From assembly GCA_050257395.1 (NCBI GenBank), contig JBLMWU010000184.1, positions 1 to 32,656 of the forward strand: 32,656 nt of DNA, written 5' to 3'. The translations under genes and the position numbers were made by a program. Position 1 is the first letter of the stretch. The number at the start of each line of letters is the position of its first letter. The DNA is from JAIRTY01 sp050257395. GTDB taxonomy: Bacteria > Actinomycetota > Actinomycetes > Streptosporangiales > Streptosporangiaceae. Positions 1 through 8,388 of this stretch are shown one piece after another. The notes under the pieces were generated by a model that was given only the letters and a program-made list of their open reading frames with translations, was not told the DNA's origin and made no database searches.

Positions 1-12
1 CCCCACGAGCCC

Positions 13-36
13 CCCCGGGCCGGGATGGTCCCGGGG
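13..36. terminator. GC hairpin at left window edge
   Basis: CCCCGGG at 13-19 pairs with CCCGGGG at 30-36 around a 10-nt loop. There is no T tract, as is usual in high-GC actinomycetes. It could end transcription of a gene lying left of the window or of the leftward DUF7455 gene that stops at 124. Functional assignment is inference. Confidence 0.4.
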
Positions 37-123
37 CGGCTCTGGTTATGACCGTGCGTACGTCAGGACAGCGCTCAATTACACAAAGTTGCTGTCTGCT
101 TGCAGGGGGTTGTTGTCGGGGGT

Positions 124-351
124 CTACCGGTCGGCAGCGCCGGCGGGCTTGCCGGGCTGCAGCCGCTGGGTCTCGTCCTGGATCTCAGTCGCGATCTTGG
201 CCAGCGCGTCAGCGTGCTGGCGGCCGTGGTGCGCGCAGAAGAACAGTTCGCCGGATCCCGGCAGCACGGCGCGCACATACGCCTGGGCGCCGCACCGGTC
301 GCACACGTCCATGGCGGTCAGCGGCCGGCTTGGGGCCATGGCTCCGGTCAT
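124..351 (-). CDS. DUF7455 small zinc-ribbon-like protein
   Basis: A 75-aa protein with C17-x2-C20 and, later, C39-A-H41-H42, the probable zinc ligands of the DUF7455 family of actinobacteria. The helical C-terminal tail (KIATEIQDETQRL) is also family-typical. An upstream in-frame ATG at 414 would add 21 residues. I chose 351 because GGGAGG lies 5-6 nt before it and the length then matches relatives. It is divergent from parE, an arrangement I recall in other actinomycetes near hrdB/parE. Biochemical role is unknown; a nucleic-acid or protein-binding zinc knuckle is plausible but unproven. Confidence 0.85.
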   Translation of the reverse strand: MTGAMAPSRPLTAMDVCDRCGAQAYVRAVLPGSGELFFCAHHGRQHADALAKIATEIQDETQRLQPGKPAGAADR

Positions 352-655
352 GTCGCCTCCCTCACGTCGTGCCGCCGGCTCGGTATCCGGCTGACCTCGT
401 TTGCCGTTTGTCATCTCGTGTGTGACAACAGCTACCCGGGTTTCTGGCTTCCCGTCCTGCAGTCAGTACGCCCAGAGCGAACGCCTCCCGGATCCGCGAT
501 CCTAACCTGCCCAACTGAAACTCTATCCTTCGCGTTGTCCCAGGTGACCGGGTATGTCCCCGGCGTGGCGACACGCGACACCCCACTTTGGCGGCTAGTC
601 TGCGATCACGTCAACCCGGGCGCGCCATCCGCGCCCAGCTGAGGAGAGAACCCCC
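352..655. promoter_or_regulatory. Divergent promoter region DUF7455 / parE
   Basis: About 300 bp without a gene between divergently read DUF7455 and parE. It holds the ribosome binding sites GGGAGG (leftward) and GAGGAG at 641-646 (rightward). A leftward -10-like TAGGAT is the complement of 499-504, and a rightward TAGTCT lies near 595-600. Neither has a convincing -35 box. Nothing else is recognised here. Confidence 0.35.
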
Positions 656-2830
656 GTGACCGCCGTCCGTGAAGCCCCCGCCGGGCTGCTGAGCCCGGCT
701 GCCGCGCTGGCTGCCGACGGGTACACCGCACGCCACCTGTCCGTCCTGGAGGGCCTGGAGGCCGTCCGGAAGCGGCCGGGGATGTACATCGGGTCCACCG
801 ACGGCCGCGGCCTGATGCACTGCCTGTGGGAGATCTTCGACAACGCCGTGGACGAGGCGCTGGCGGGCCACTGCACCGCCGTCGAGGTCGTGCTGCACGC
901 CGACGGGTCGGCCGAGGTCCGCGACAACGGCCGGGGCATCCCGGTGGACAAGGAGCCCAAGACCGGCCTGAGCGGCGTGGAGCTGGTGATGACCCGGCTG
1001 CACGCGGGCGGCAAGTTCGGCGGCGGCTCCTACACCGCCTCCGGCGGCCTGCACGGGGTCGGCGCCTCGGTGGTCAACGCCCTGTCGGCCCGGCTGGACG
1101 TGACGGTCAGCCGGGACGGCCACGAGTGGGCGGCCAGCTTCCGCCGCGGGGTGCCCGGCGAGTTCAGCGGGCCGGAGCCGGCCGCCGGCTTCAGCCGCGG
1201 CAGCGGGCTGCGCAAGGTCCGCAAGGTGGCCAGGAAGGTCACCGGCACCACCGTCCGGTTCTGGCCGGACCCGCAGGTGTTCGTGAAGGACGCGCAGTGG
1301 AGCTTCGAGGCGCTGCGCCAGCGCGCCCAGCAGACCGCCTACCTCGTGCCCGGGCTGGCCATCCGCATCCGCGACGAGCGGCCCGCGGGCAAGCGGCGCA
1401 GCGCGGCCGCTGACGGCGACGGGGCCGGCGGCGGCGCGCCGGAGGCGGACGGGGAGGCCCGGGAAGCCGAGTTCCGGTTCGACGGCGGCATCAGCGAGTA
1501 CTGCGACCACCTGACGGCCGGCGAGAAGGTGACCGACGTCATCCGGCTGACCGGCACCGGCAGCTTCACCGAGACCATCCCCGTGCTCGACGACCGCGGC
1601 CATCTCACCCCGACCGAGGTGGACCGGGAGCTCGCCGTGGACGTGGCCCTGTGCTGGAGCACCGGCTACGACACGGTGCTCCAGTCCTTCGTGAACGTGA
1701 TCGCCACCCCGAAGGGCGGCACGCACGTCACGGGCTTCGAGCGGGCGCTGGTGAACACGCTGAACGAGCAGCTCCGCGCGGTCCGCCTGCTCAAGAACGG
1801 CGACGAGCGGGCCAGCAGGGAGGACGCCGAAGAGGGCCTGACCGCGATCATCGCCGTGCGGCTGCCGGAGCCGCAGTTCGAGGGCCAGACCAAGGAGGTG
1901 CTGGGCACCCCCGCTGCCTCCCGGATCGTCGCCAGCGTGGTCTCCGCGGAGCTGAAGGCCTTCTTCGAGACCCGCAGCCGGGTGGGCAAGCAGCAGGCCA
2001 AGGGGCTGCTGGACAAGATCGCCGCGGCCGCCAAGGCCCGGATCGCCGCCCGGGAGCACCGCGACAACCAGCGGCGCAAGTCCGCGCTCGCGGCCTCCGC
2101 CCTGCCCGCCAAGCTGGTCGACTGCCGCAGCGCCGACGATCGCAGCGAGCTGTTCATCGTCGAGGGAGACTCCGCGCTGGGCACCGCCAAGCTGGCCCGC
2201 AACTCGGAGTTCCAGGCGCTGCTGCCGATCCGCGGCAAGATCCTCAACGTGCAGAAGGCGTCCCTGTCGGACATGCTCAGGAACGCCGAGTGCGCGGCGA
2301 TCATCCAGGTGATCGGGGCCGGCTCGGGCGCCTCGTTCGACCTGGACTCGGCCCGCTACCAGCGGGTGATCTTCATGGCCGACGCGGACGTGGACGGCGC
2401 GCACATCCGGACGCTGCTGCTGACCCTGTTCCACCGGTACCTGCGGCCGATGCTGGAGGCGGGCCGGGTGTTCGCGGCCGTGCCGCCGCTGCACCGGATC
2501 GAGCTGATCAGGCCCAAGAAGGGGCAGGACAAGTACCGCTACACCTACTCCGACAGCGAACTGCACCGGATCCTGCTCGACCTCGAGCGCCGGGGCCAGC
2601 GCTGGCAGGAGCCGGTGCAGCGGTACAAGGGCCTGGGCGAGATGGACGCCGCGCAGCTGGCGGAGACCACGATGGACCCGCGGCACCGGACCCTGCGCCG
2701 GATCCGGATCGAGGACGCCGCGGCCGCCGCCGGCATCTTCGACCTGCTCATGGGCAGCGAGGTGGCCCCCCGCCGCGACTTCATCGCCAGCGGGGCGACC
2801 GAGCTGGACCCGTCGCGGATCGACATCTGA
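656..2830 (+). CDS. parE: DNA topoisomerase IV subunit B (ParE)
   Basis: A 724-aa type IIA topoisomerase ATPase subunit; with ParC it decatenates and relaxes DNA. GHKL ATPase motifs: E59-x3-N63 region (EIFDNAVDEALAGH), DNGRGIP at 90-96 and GGLHGVG at 130-136. Toprim motifs: EGDSA from 503 and DADVDG at 576-581. KGLGEM is at 658-663. The Toprim segment reads EGDSALGTAKLARN rather than the EGDSAGGSAK of GyrB, which with the parC partner nearby favours ParE over GyrB. GTG start with GAGGAG 9 nt upstream. A glycine/alanine-rich insert with charged residues lies near 245-270 between the ATPase and transducer parts. Its last 49 bp are duplicated just downstream (see repeat at 2877). Confidence 0.95.
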   Translation: MTAVREAPAGLLSPAAALAADGYTARHLSVLEGLEAVRKRPGMYIGSTDGRGLMHCLWEIFDNAVDEALAGHCTAVEVVLHADGSAEVRDNGRGIPVDKEPKTGLSGVELVMTRLHAGGKFGGGSYTASGGLHGVGASVVNALSARLDVTVSRDGHEWAASFRRGVPGEFSGPEPAAGFSRGSGLRKVRKVARKVTGTTVRFWPDPQVFVKDAQWSFEALRQRAQQTAYLVPGLAIRIRDERPAGKRRSAAADGDGAGGGAPEADGEAREAEFRFDGGISEYCDHLTAGEKVTDVIRLTGTGSFTETIPVLDDRGHLTPTEVDRELAVDVALCWSTGYDTVLQSFVNVIATPKGGTHVTGFERALVNTLNEQLRAVRLLKNGDERASREDAEEGLTAIIAVRLPEPQFEGQTKEVLGTPAASRIVASVVSAELKAFFETRSRVGKQQAKGLLDKIAAAAKARIAAREHRDNQRRKSALAASALPAKLVDCRSADDRSELFIVEGDSALGTAKLARNSEFQALLPIRGKILNVQKASLSDMLRNAECAAIIQVIGAGSGASFDLDSARYQRVIFMADADVDGAHIRTLLLTLFHRYLRPMLEAGRVFAAVPPLHRIELIRPKKGQDKYRYTYSDSELHRILLDLERRGQRWQEPVQRYKGLGEMDAAQLAETTMDPRHRTLRRIRIEDAAAAAGIFDLLMGSEVAPRRDFIASGATELDPSRIDI

Positions 2831-2925
2831 CAAGTTGTGCCCGGGGGTCCGGGGGTTGCCCCCCGGGATGGCAGGGCATCGCCAGCGGGGCGACCGAGCT
2901 GGACCCGTCGCGGACCGGCATCTGA
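2782..2925 (+). repeat. Duplicated 3' end of parE (49-bp direct repeats)
   Basis: 2782-2830, the last 16 codons of parE including TGA, recurs at 2877-2925 with only two substitutions, both near the end (cggaTcgAcatctga versus cggaCcgGcatctga). The copies are 95 bp apart, so the second copy is in another frame relative to parE. The 46-bp spacer contains the hairpin at 2840-2867. It looks like a short segmental duplication or the scar of an element that used the parE 3' end as its target. Confidence 0.95.
2840..2867 (+). terminator. parE: Hairpin after parE
   Basis: CCCGGGGG at 2840-2847 is exactly complementary to CCCCCGGG at 2860-2867, with a 12-nt loop. It starts 10 nt after the parE stop codon and is the likely parE terminator. 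It lies between the two 49-bp parE-end repeats. Confidence 0.6.
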
Positions 2926-3029
2926 CGGCTTCTGCTGGAGTTACCTCTGGGGCTGGCTGTGCGCGGATTCACGGAGGGTGCTGGGGTGACCCAGGGGCCT
3001 GGATGTGCGCAGGTAGCCTGTGTTAACCA

Positions 3030-3431
3030 GTGGTAAGCGCTATCGTACGTTCGGTGACACGGCAGAAGATGATCACCGAGTTCCTGCGCGCCCAGGCGGG
3101 CTGGCGGCTGGTGAACGCCGGCCGTGACCCCGTCCGCACCGCGCGCTGTGCCGCAGCGCTGCTGGACGCCGCCGCTTTCGCGGCAACGCTGAGCGACGGC
3201 GATCCGGACCTGGCCGCGCTCACCCGCGAGGGCTGTTTCCGCGGCCCGGTGTTCGACCCCGGGCCCAAGGGGATCTCGCTGGCCCGCTGGTGGCAGTTCG
3301 GCGAGGCGGCCAGCGCCGGGCCGCGGGACCTCATCAGCGCGCTCGCGGCCGCCGCGGGCGGCGCGGCCAGCGGCAGCGGCGGCGGGAGCCACCGCAAGCC
3401 TGAGAGTGCGCAGCGCGCCGCCAGCGGCTGA
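3030..3431 (+). CDS. Hypothetical protein, unknown function
   Basis: Up to 133 aa from GTG 3030. GTG 3054 and ATG 3069 (MITEFLRAQAGW) are alternative starts, and no good ribosome binding site decides between them; a leaderless transcript is possible. The protein is soluble and helical, with no signal peptide or membrane segment. The middle part has a Cys and a Gly/Pro turn (REGCFRGPVFDPGPKGISLARWWQFGE). The end is low-complexity Ala/Gly/Ser followed by basic residues. I do not recognise a domain. It sits 66 bp before the DUF2795 gene on the same strand and may be co-transcribed with it. Confidence 0.6.
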   Translation: MVSAIVRSVTRQKMITEFLRAQAGWRLVNAGRDPVRTARCAAALLDAAAFAATLSDGDPDLAALTREGCFRGPVFDPGPKGISLARWWQFGEAASAGPRDLISALAAAAGGAASGSGGGSHRKPESAQRAASG

Positions 3432-3496
3432 GCAGCCGGCAGCATGGCCGGCAGCTGAGCGGGTAGGCGGCCCTGACCGACAGGGGGAGGTGCCTG

Positions 3497-3877
3497 ATGG
3501 ACCGCGAGAGCAGCAAGCACGGACCGCACCTGGACGAGGAGATGGCGCACGAGACGCAGGATCTCGTCCGCAGCGGGCACGCCACCCACACCGAGGAGTG
3601 GCGGCAGCCGGAACCGGTCGAGGAGGTGCACCAGCACCGCCCGGCGGGGGACGGGCAGCCCGCCCGCCCGCCCATCGAGGACATCGAGATCCGCAGCCTG
3701 CTGGCACAGGCGCTCAGCCCGGTGTTCCCGGCGGACGCGGGCACGCTCCGGCGCCGGGCCGAGGAGGCCGGCCTGCCAGAGCCGGTCACCGGCGCGATCG
3801 CCGGCCTGCCGGCCGGGCAGCGGTTCGCCAACGTCGGCGAGCTGGCGAGGGCGATCGGCCTGGCGACCGAGACCTGA
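3497..3877 (+). CDS. DUF2795 domain protein
   Basis: A 126-aa protein. The N-terminus (SSKHGPHLDEEMAHE) is a conserved opening in actinobacterial DUF2795 proteins. The DUF2795 domain covers about 62-122, with the RRRAEEAGLPEPV-x-IAGLPAGQRFANVGELARAIG pattern of paired helices. The linker at 36-62 is acidic and Pro-rich. AGGGGGAGGTG precedes the ATG start. The stop is only 6 bp from the convergent parC stop, so the two transcripts probably overlap. Function is unknown for the family. Confidence 0.85.
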   Translation: MDRESSKHGPHLDEEMAHETQDLVRSGHATHTEEWRQPEPVEEVHQHRPAGDGQPARPPIEDIEIRSLLAQALSPVFPADAGTLRRRAEEAGLPEPVTGAIAGLPAGQRFANVGELARAIGLATET

Positions 3878-3883
3878 CCGCAC

Positions 3884-6409
3884 TCAGCCGGGCGGCGCCA
3901 GGCCGCCCAGGGCCGCCAGCGGCTGGCTGACCTGGACCCCGGAGCCGTCCCGCCGCGGGTCGGCAGGCGGCAGGTCCACCGGCATGCCGGCGTCGGTGGC
4001 GCCCCGGGCCGGCGCGGCGCCCGCCCAGGCGAGCACCAGCGCGTCCTCGCCCTTGCTCTTGAGGAACCGGTGGCAGCGCACGCCGCCGGTCGCGCGCCCC
4101 TTGGCCGGGTACTCCCGGTAGGGGGTGACCTTCACGGTGGCCGCCCGGGTGCCCGGCAGGGCCCCGGCGGTCCCGGCGACCGTCACCACGACCGGGCCGC
4201 CGGCCGGGGCGTCCTCGTCCGGCGCGACCGCACCGAACCAGATCACCGACGTGCCCGCCGCCAGCCGGATGCCCGCCATGCCCGCGGCTGCCCGGCCCTG
4301 CGGCCGGACCGAGGCTGCCGGGAACCGCAGCAGCTGGGCGTCGCTGGTGATGAACACCAGGTCGTGGCGGTCGCTGGTGAGCTGCACGGCGCCGACCACC
4401 CGGTCACCGTCCCTGAGCGAGATGACCTCGAACTCGGTGGCGCTGGCCGGATAGTCCGGGGCGACCCGCTTGACCACGCCGTCGGCCGTGCCGAGGGCCA
4501 GCCCGCCGCCCGCCGCGCCGTCGGCCGCCAGGCCCACCACCGTCTCGCCGGGGTCCAGCGAGACGAACTCGGCCACCGGGGCGCCGCCGGCCAGCGCGGG
4601 GGAGTGCGCGCCCGGCGGCAGCGCCGGGATCTCCAGCACCCCGATCCGCAGCAGCCGGCCGGCCGAGGTGACCAGGCCGGCGCTGCCCCGGGCGGTGGTC
4701 CGCACCGAGGAGACGATCACGTCGTGGGCCGCCCGCGGCCCGCCGCCCCGGTCCCCGCCGTCCCCGCCGGAGTCCATGGCCAGCTGCCCGTCCGCGCCGG
4801 CCGCGACAGCGGTCCGGGCGAGCAGCCCCGCCGAGGACAGCAGCAGCAGGCACGGGTCGTCGGGAACCTCCAGCGGCACCGCGGCGACCCGGGCCGCGCC
4901 GGTGCCCTCCAGCAGCACCGTGCGGCGCGGGGTCGCGAACTTCTCCGCGACGGCGGCGAGCTCGCTGGACACCAGCTCGCGGAGCCGCTCCTCGGAGTCG
5001 AGGATGGCGGTCAGCTCGGCGATCTCCCGCTGCAGCGTCTCCCGCTCGCGCTCCAGCTCCAGCCGGTCGTAGCGGGTCAGCCTGCGCAGCGGGGTGTCCA
5101 GGATGTACTGGGCCTGGATCTCCGACAGCTCGAAGACCGCCATCAGGCGCTCCCTGGCCGCTGCCGCGTCGTCGCTGCTGCGGATGACCTGGATGACCTC
5201 GTCGATGTTCAGCAGGGCGATGACCAGGCCGTCGACCAGGTGCAGCCGGTCCTGCCGCTTCCGGCGCCGGAACTCGCTGCGCCGGCGCACCACGTCGATC
5301 CGGTGGTCGACGTAGATCTGCAGCAGCTCGCGCAGGCCGAGCACCTTCGGCTGGCCGTCCACCAGGGCGACGTTGTTGATGCCGAACGTCTCTTCCATCG
5401 GGGTGAGCCGGTACAGCTCGTCCAGCACGGCCTCGGCGTGGAAGCCGCTGCGGATCTCGATGACCAGCCGCAGGCCGCTGTGCCGGTCGGTGAGATCCTT
5501 CAGATCGGCGATGCCGGCCAGCTTCTTCGCGGCCACCAGGTCCTTGATCCGCTCCCGCACCTTCTCCGGGCCGACGCCGTAGGGCAGCTCGGTGACCACG
5601 ATGCCGGTCTTGCGGGGGGTGATCTTCTCGACCCGGGCGGCGGCCCGGGTGCGGAAGATGCCGCGGCCGGTCTCGTAGGCGTCCCGGATCCCGTCCAGGC
5701 CGACGATCTTGCCGCCGGTGGGCAGGTCCGGCCCGGGCACGAAGCGCATCAGCTCGTCCAGGCCCGCGTCCGGGTTGGCGATCAGGTGGCGGGCCGCCGC
5801 GATCACCTCGCCCAGGTTGTGCGGGGCCATGTTGGTGGCCATCCCGACGGCGATCCCGGCGGCGCCGTTGACCAGGAGGTTGGGCAGGCCGGCGGGCAGC
5901 ACCATGGGCTGGGTCTCGGTGCCGTCGTAGTTCGGGCCGAAGTCGACGGTGTCCTCGTCGATCGAGGCGACCATCTCCATCGCCGCCGCGGTGAGGCGCG
6001 CCTCGGTGTAGCGCATCGCCGCGGGCGGATCGTCCGGTGACCCGAAGTTGCCGTGCCCGTCCACCAGCGGCAGCCGCATGGCCCAGGGCTGCGCCATCCG
6101 GACCAGCGCGTCGTAGATGGCGGTGTCGCCGTGCGGATGCAGCCGTCCCATGACCTCGCCGACCACCCGGGCGCACTTGACGTAGCCCCGGTCGGGCCGC
6201 AGGCCCATCTCGTTCATCTGGTAGAGGATGCGGCGCTGCACCGGCTTGAGGCCGTCCCGGGCATCCGGCAGGGCGCGCTGGTAGATGACCGAGTAGGCGT
6301 ACTCGAGGTAGCTGGCCCGCATTTCCTCGGCGACGTCGATGTCGATGATGTTCTCTTCGAAGTCGTCGGGGGGAGGCGGGGTGGTGGTGCGTCTGGCCAT
6401 GTCCGCCAT
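3884..6409 (-). CDS. parC: DNA topoisomerase IV subunit A (ParC)
   Basis: An 841-aa DNA cleavage/rejoining subunit, partner of ParE. The winged-helix/tower part holds the catalytic tyrosine Y134 in AAMRYTEARL, with the quinolone-region GRLHPHGDTAIYDALVRMAQ at 88-107. A coiled coil lies near 440-490. The C-terminal beta-pinwheel-like part (about 510-820) is less conserved and lacks a clear GyrA box, supporting ParC. ATG 6409 and ATG 6400 (MARRTTTP) are both possible starts, and neither has a strong ribosome binding site. The gene converges on parE with two small genes between them. Confidence 0.93.
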   Translation of the reverse strand: MADMARRTTTPPPPDDFEENIIDIDVAEEMRASYLEYAYSVIYQRALPDARDGLKPVQRRILYQMNEMGLRPDRGYVKCARVVGEVMGRLHPHGDTAIYDALVRMAQPWAMRLPLVDGHGNFGSPDDPPAAMRYTEARLTAAAMEMVASIDEDTVDFGPNYDGTETQPMVLPAGLPNLLVNGAAGIAVGMATNMAPHNLGEVIAAARHLIANPDAGLDELMRFVPGPDLPTGGKIVGLDGIRDAYETGRGIFRTRAAARVEKITPRKTGIVVTELPYGVGPEKVRERIKDLVAAKKLAGIADLKDLTDRHSGLRLVIEIRSGFHAEAVLDELYRLTPMEETFGINNVALVDGQPKVLGLRELLQIYVDHRIDVVRRRSEFRRRKRQDRLHLVDGLVIALLNIDEVIQVIRSSDDAAAARERLMAVFELSEIQAQYILDTPLRRLTRYDRLELERERETLQREIAELTAILDSEERLRELVSSELAAVAEKFATPRRTVLLEGTGAARVAAVPLEVPDDPCLLLLSSAGLLARTAVAAGADGQLAMDSGGDGGDRGGGPRAAHDVIVSSVRTTARGSAGLVTSAGRLLRIGVLEIPALPPGAHSPALAGGAPVAEFVSLDPGETVVGLAADGAAGGGLALGTADGVVKRVAPDYPASATEFEVISLRDGDRVVGAVQLTSDRHDLVFITSDAQLLRFPAASVRPQGRAAAGMAGIRLAAGTSVIWFGAVAPDEDAPAGGPVVVTVAGTAGALPGTRAATVKVTPYREYPAKGRATGGVRCHRFLKSKGEDALVLAWAGAAPARGATDAGMPVDLPPADPRRDGSGVQVSQPLAALGGLAPPG

Positions 6410-6508
6410 TCTGCCGTCTGATGCCCCTTGTTATGCCGAACGGGAAGCGCTCGTGGCTGGTGTCGCGCCCGCGCAGCAGCGCTCAGGTGGCGGAGAAGCG
6501 GCAGCGGC

Positions 6509-7297
6509 TCAGGTGGCGGAGAAGCCGCCGTCCACGAACAGCAGCTGGCCCGTGACGTAGCCGGAGGCGGGAGAGGCCAGGAACACCGCGATGCCCTCGA
6601 AGTCGGCGGGCTCCCCGTTCCGGCCGATCATGGTGCGGGCCGCGAGGGCGGCCGAGCGGACCGGGTCGGCGGCGACCGCGGCGGTCAGCGGCGTGGCCAC
6701 GAAACCGGGCACGACCGTGTTGCAGCAGACACCGCTGGCCGCCCAGGCCTCGGACTGGGACCGGGTCAGCGCGGCCACCCCCGCTTTGGCAGCGCCGTAG
6801 CCGCCGCTGTTGCCGAACGCCCGGATGGCCTGCTGGGAGGCGATGTTGATGATCCGGCCCCAGCCCCGGCCGGCCATGCCGGGCCCGAGCGCCTGGCCCA
6901 GCAGGAACGGCGCGGTCAGGTTCACCGCCAGCAGGTCGTCCCACTGCCGGGCGCTGAGCTCGTCCAGCGGCGGGCGCAGGTTGAGGCCGGCCGCGTTCAC
7001 CAGGATGTCCGGTTCGCCGAACGGGCGCGCCGCCGCGGCCGCCGCCTCGCCGAGCGCGGCCCGGTCGGCGACGTCGGCGCTCACCCACGCTGCCTGGCAG
7101 CCGTCCGCGGTCAGGCGCTCAGCCGCGGCGGCCAGCGCGTCACGGCCGCGGGCCAGCAGCACCACCCGGGCGCCGGCCCGGGCGAGCGCGCCCGCCATGG
7201 CCCCGCCGATGCCGGAACTGCCCCCGGTGACCAGGGCCACCCGCCCGTCCAGGCAGAACAGCGCGTCAAGAAACGAGCTTTTCTGGCCCTCGCTCAC
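6509..7297 (-). CDS. SDR-family NAD(P)-dependent oxidoreductase
   Basis: A 262-aa classical short-chain dehydrogenase. Rossmann motif TGGSSGIG at 24-31, NAAG at 101-104, catalytic S154, Y167 and K171 (YGAAK), and the C-terminal FVDGGFSAT ending. Its overall pattern resembles gluconate/glucose dehydrogenase-type SDRs, but the substrate cannot be told. The frame is open further upstream into a repeat, so the first plausible start is GTG 7297. That GTG lies inside a duplicated end of the repeat (GTGAGCGAGGGCCAGAA), and only a weak ribosome binding site precedes it. The neighbouring sugar kinase on the same strand suggests carbohydrate metabolism. Confidence 0.85.
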   Translation of the reverse strand: MSEGQKSSFLDALFCLDGRVALVTGGSSGIGGAMAGALARAGARVVLLARGRDALAAAAERLTADGCQAAWVSADVADRAALGEAAAAAARPFGEPDILVNAAGLNLRPPLDELSARQWDDLLAVNLTAPFLLGQALGPGMAGRGWGRIINIASQQAIRAFGNSGGYGAAKAGVAALTRSQSEAWAASGVCCNTVVPGFVATPLTAAVAADPVRSAALAARTMIGRNGEPADFEGIAVFLASPASGYVTGQLLFVDGGFSAT

Positions 7298-7497
7298 GCT
7301 TTTCTGGCCTCGCTCGCCTCCGGGCCGCTGGGACCCGCCGTCTTCCCTCCTCGCTCCGGCTCCTTCGCCGCCTCGCTCGTCAGTCCAGACGGCGGCGCGG
7401 CCCTTCGGCTCGCTCCGGCCTGGGCGCACCGCGGCCCCTTCGGGTTGCCGCTCGCCGGTCCAGAGGGCGGTGCGGGCCTTTGGGTCGCTCGGGCTGG
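7281..7497 (-). repeat. Intergenic repeat family, copy A
   Basis: It fills the gap between the pfkB-type stop codon (7498) and the SDR start. Read on the minus strand it ends in GGAGGCGAGCGAGGCCAGAAA. GGGCCGC at 7322-7328 and CCGCCGTCT at 7335-7343 are complementary to GCGGCCC at 7397-7403 and AGACGGCGG at 7387-7395, giving a two-part stem. Two degenerate blocks about 75 bp apart start near 7374 and 7449. The terminal motif is duplicated at 7281-7300. Copies B, C and D share these modules. Confidence 0.85.
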
Positions 7498-8388
7498 TCA
7501 GAGGACTGGGCGGGCGCCGACCAGGCTGCGCGCCTTGCCGGCCAGCCGGCAGCCGGCCGCCAGGGCTTCGGCCGGGGGCTTCTTGTCCAGCCAGGAGGCC
7601 AGGAAACCGGCGCAGAAAGCGTCCCCGCCGCCGGTGCCGTCCAGCGACTGCTCCAGCGACTGGGCGGGCACCAGCACGGGTTCCGAGCGCCCGTCCGCGT
7701 ACAGGGCGCCCTCCGGGCCGCGCTTGACCACGACCTCCGGGTACCAGGCGGTCAGCACCCGGGCTGCCTGCGCGGCGTCGTCGCGGCCGGTCAGCACCGT
7801 CGCCTGCGCCTCGTTCACGAAGAGCAGCTGGGCCCCGTTGGTGAGGTCGAGGAACGGCTCGGCCCCCAGCCGGTCCAGCGGCGCGGCCGAGGCGCCGTCC
7901 ACCGAGACCGACATACCCGCCCGCTGCGCATGGTCCAGCGCGGCGAGCCCGGCATCCTGCGAGCCCTCCCGCAGCAGGCTGTACCCGGACACATGCAGGT
8001 GGGTTCCGGGCGCGAACAGGTCCTGGGGGAGGTCGTCGGGAGAGAACGCCCCGTTCGCGCCGGGGTCGGACAGCATGGTGTGGTCACCCTTGTGGGTGAC
8101 CATCACGACACAGGTGCCGGTGGGCCGCTCCGGGTCCATGACCAGGCGCGCGTCCACGCCGTAGCCCATCAGCTCCATGTCCCGGTTCCGGCCGGCGATG
8201 TCCGCGCCGCGGCGGCCGACGAAGGCGACCTCGGCCCCTTCCACGGTCAGCCAGGCGGCGATGTTGGCGCCCGAGCCGCCGCCGTGCACGGTCACGGTCG
8301 CCGGTGTGTCACTCCCCTTCGCCAGCGGGAGTGCCGCACGGGCCACCGTGTCGGTCATCAGATCACCAACGACGACAATGCGCGTCAC
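7498..8388 (-). CDS. PfkB-family carbohydrate kinase
   Basis: A 296-aa ribokinase-fold sugar kinase that would phosphorylate a sugar or sugar derivative with ATP in the cytoplasm. PfkB signature 1 is the HGGGSGANIAAWL region at 35-47. Signature 2 is DGTGGGD at 250-256 with catalytic base D256; the usual consensus is DTTGAGD, so both the second residue and the GAGD Ala are replaced by Gly. GTG start with GAGGTGA about 7 nt upstream. The SDR lies downstream on the same strand beyond repeat copy A. Substrate is unknown; the ribokinase/KDG-kinase group is the broad match. Confidence 0.88.
   Translation of the reverse strand: MTRIVVVGDLMTDTVARAALPLAKGSDTPATVTVHGGGSGANIAAWLTVEGAEVAFVGRRGADIAGRNRDMELMGYGVDARLVMDPERPTGTCVVMVTHKGDHTMLSDPGANGAFSPDDLPQDLFAPGTHLHVSGYSLLREGSQDAGLAALDHAQRAGMSVSVDGASAAPLDRLGAEPFLDLTNGAQLLFVNEAQATVLTGRDDAAQAARVLTAWYPEVVVKRGPEGALYADGRSEPVLVPAQSLEQSLDGTGGGDAFCAGFLASWLDKKPPAEALAAGCRLAGKARSLVGARPVL

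Noticed and set aside
299..302. PDFY in QcrB (residues 299-302) in place of the PEWY quinol-site motif as a novel variant
   Set aside because: PDFY is, as I recall, the normal form in actinobacterial QcrB, so it is not unusual. Positions given are residues of the protein encoded at 25536-27197.
611..2833. A 740-codon open frame on the strand opposite parE
   Set aside because: It mirrors parE codon for codon and is low-complexity Gly/Ala/Arg/Leu; such antisense frames arise from G/C at third positions. ParE itself carries every family motif.
4070..6040. A 656-codon open frame opposite parC
   Set aside because: Same cause. The translated product has no recognisable domain, whereas the parC strand is unambiguous.
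7298..7429. N-terminal extension of the SDR to 306 residues
   Set aside because: These 44 residues are translated from the intergenic repeat and have no counterpart in the SDR fold.
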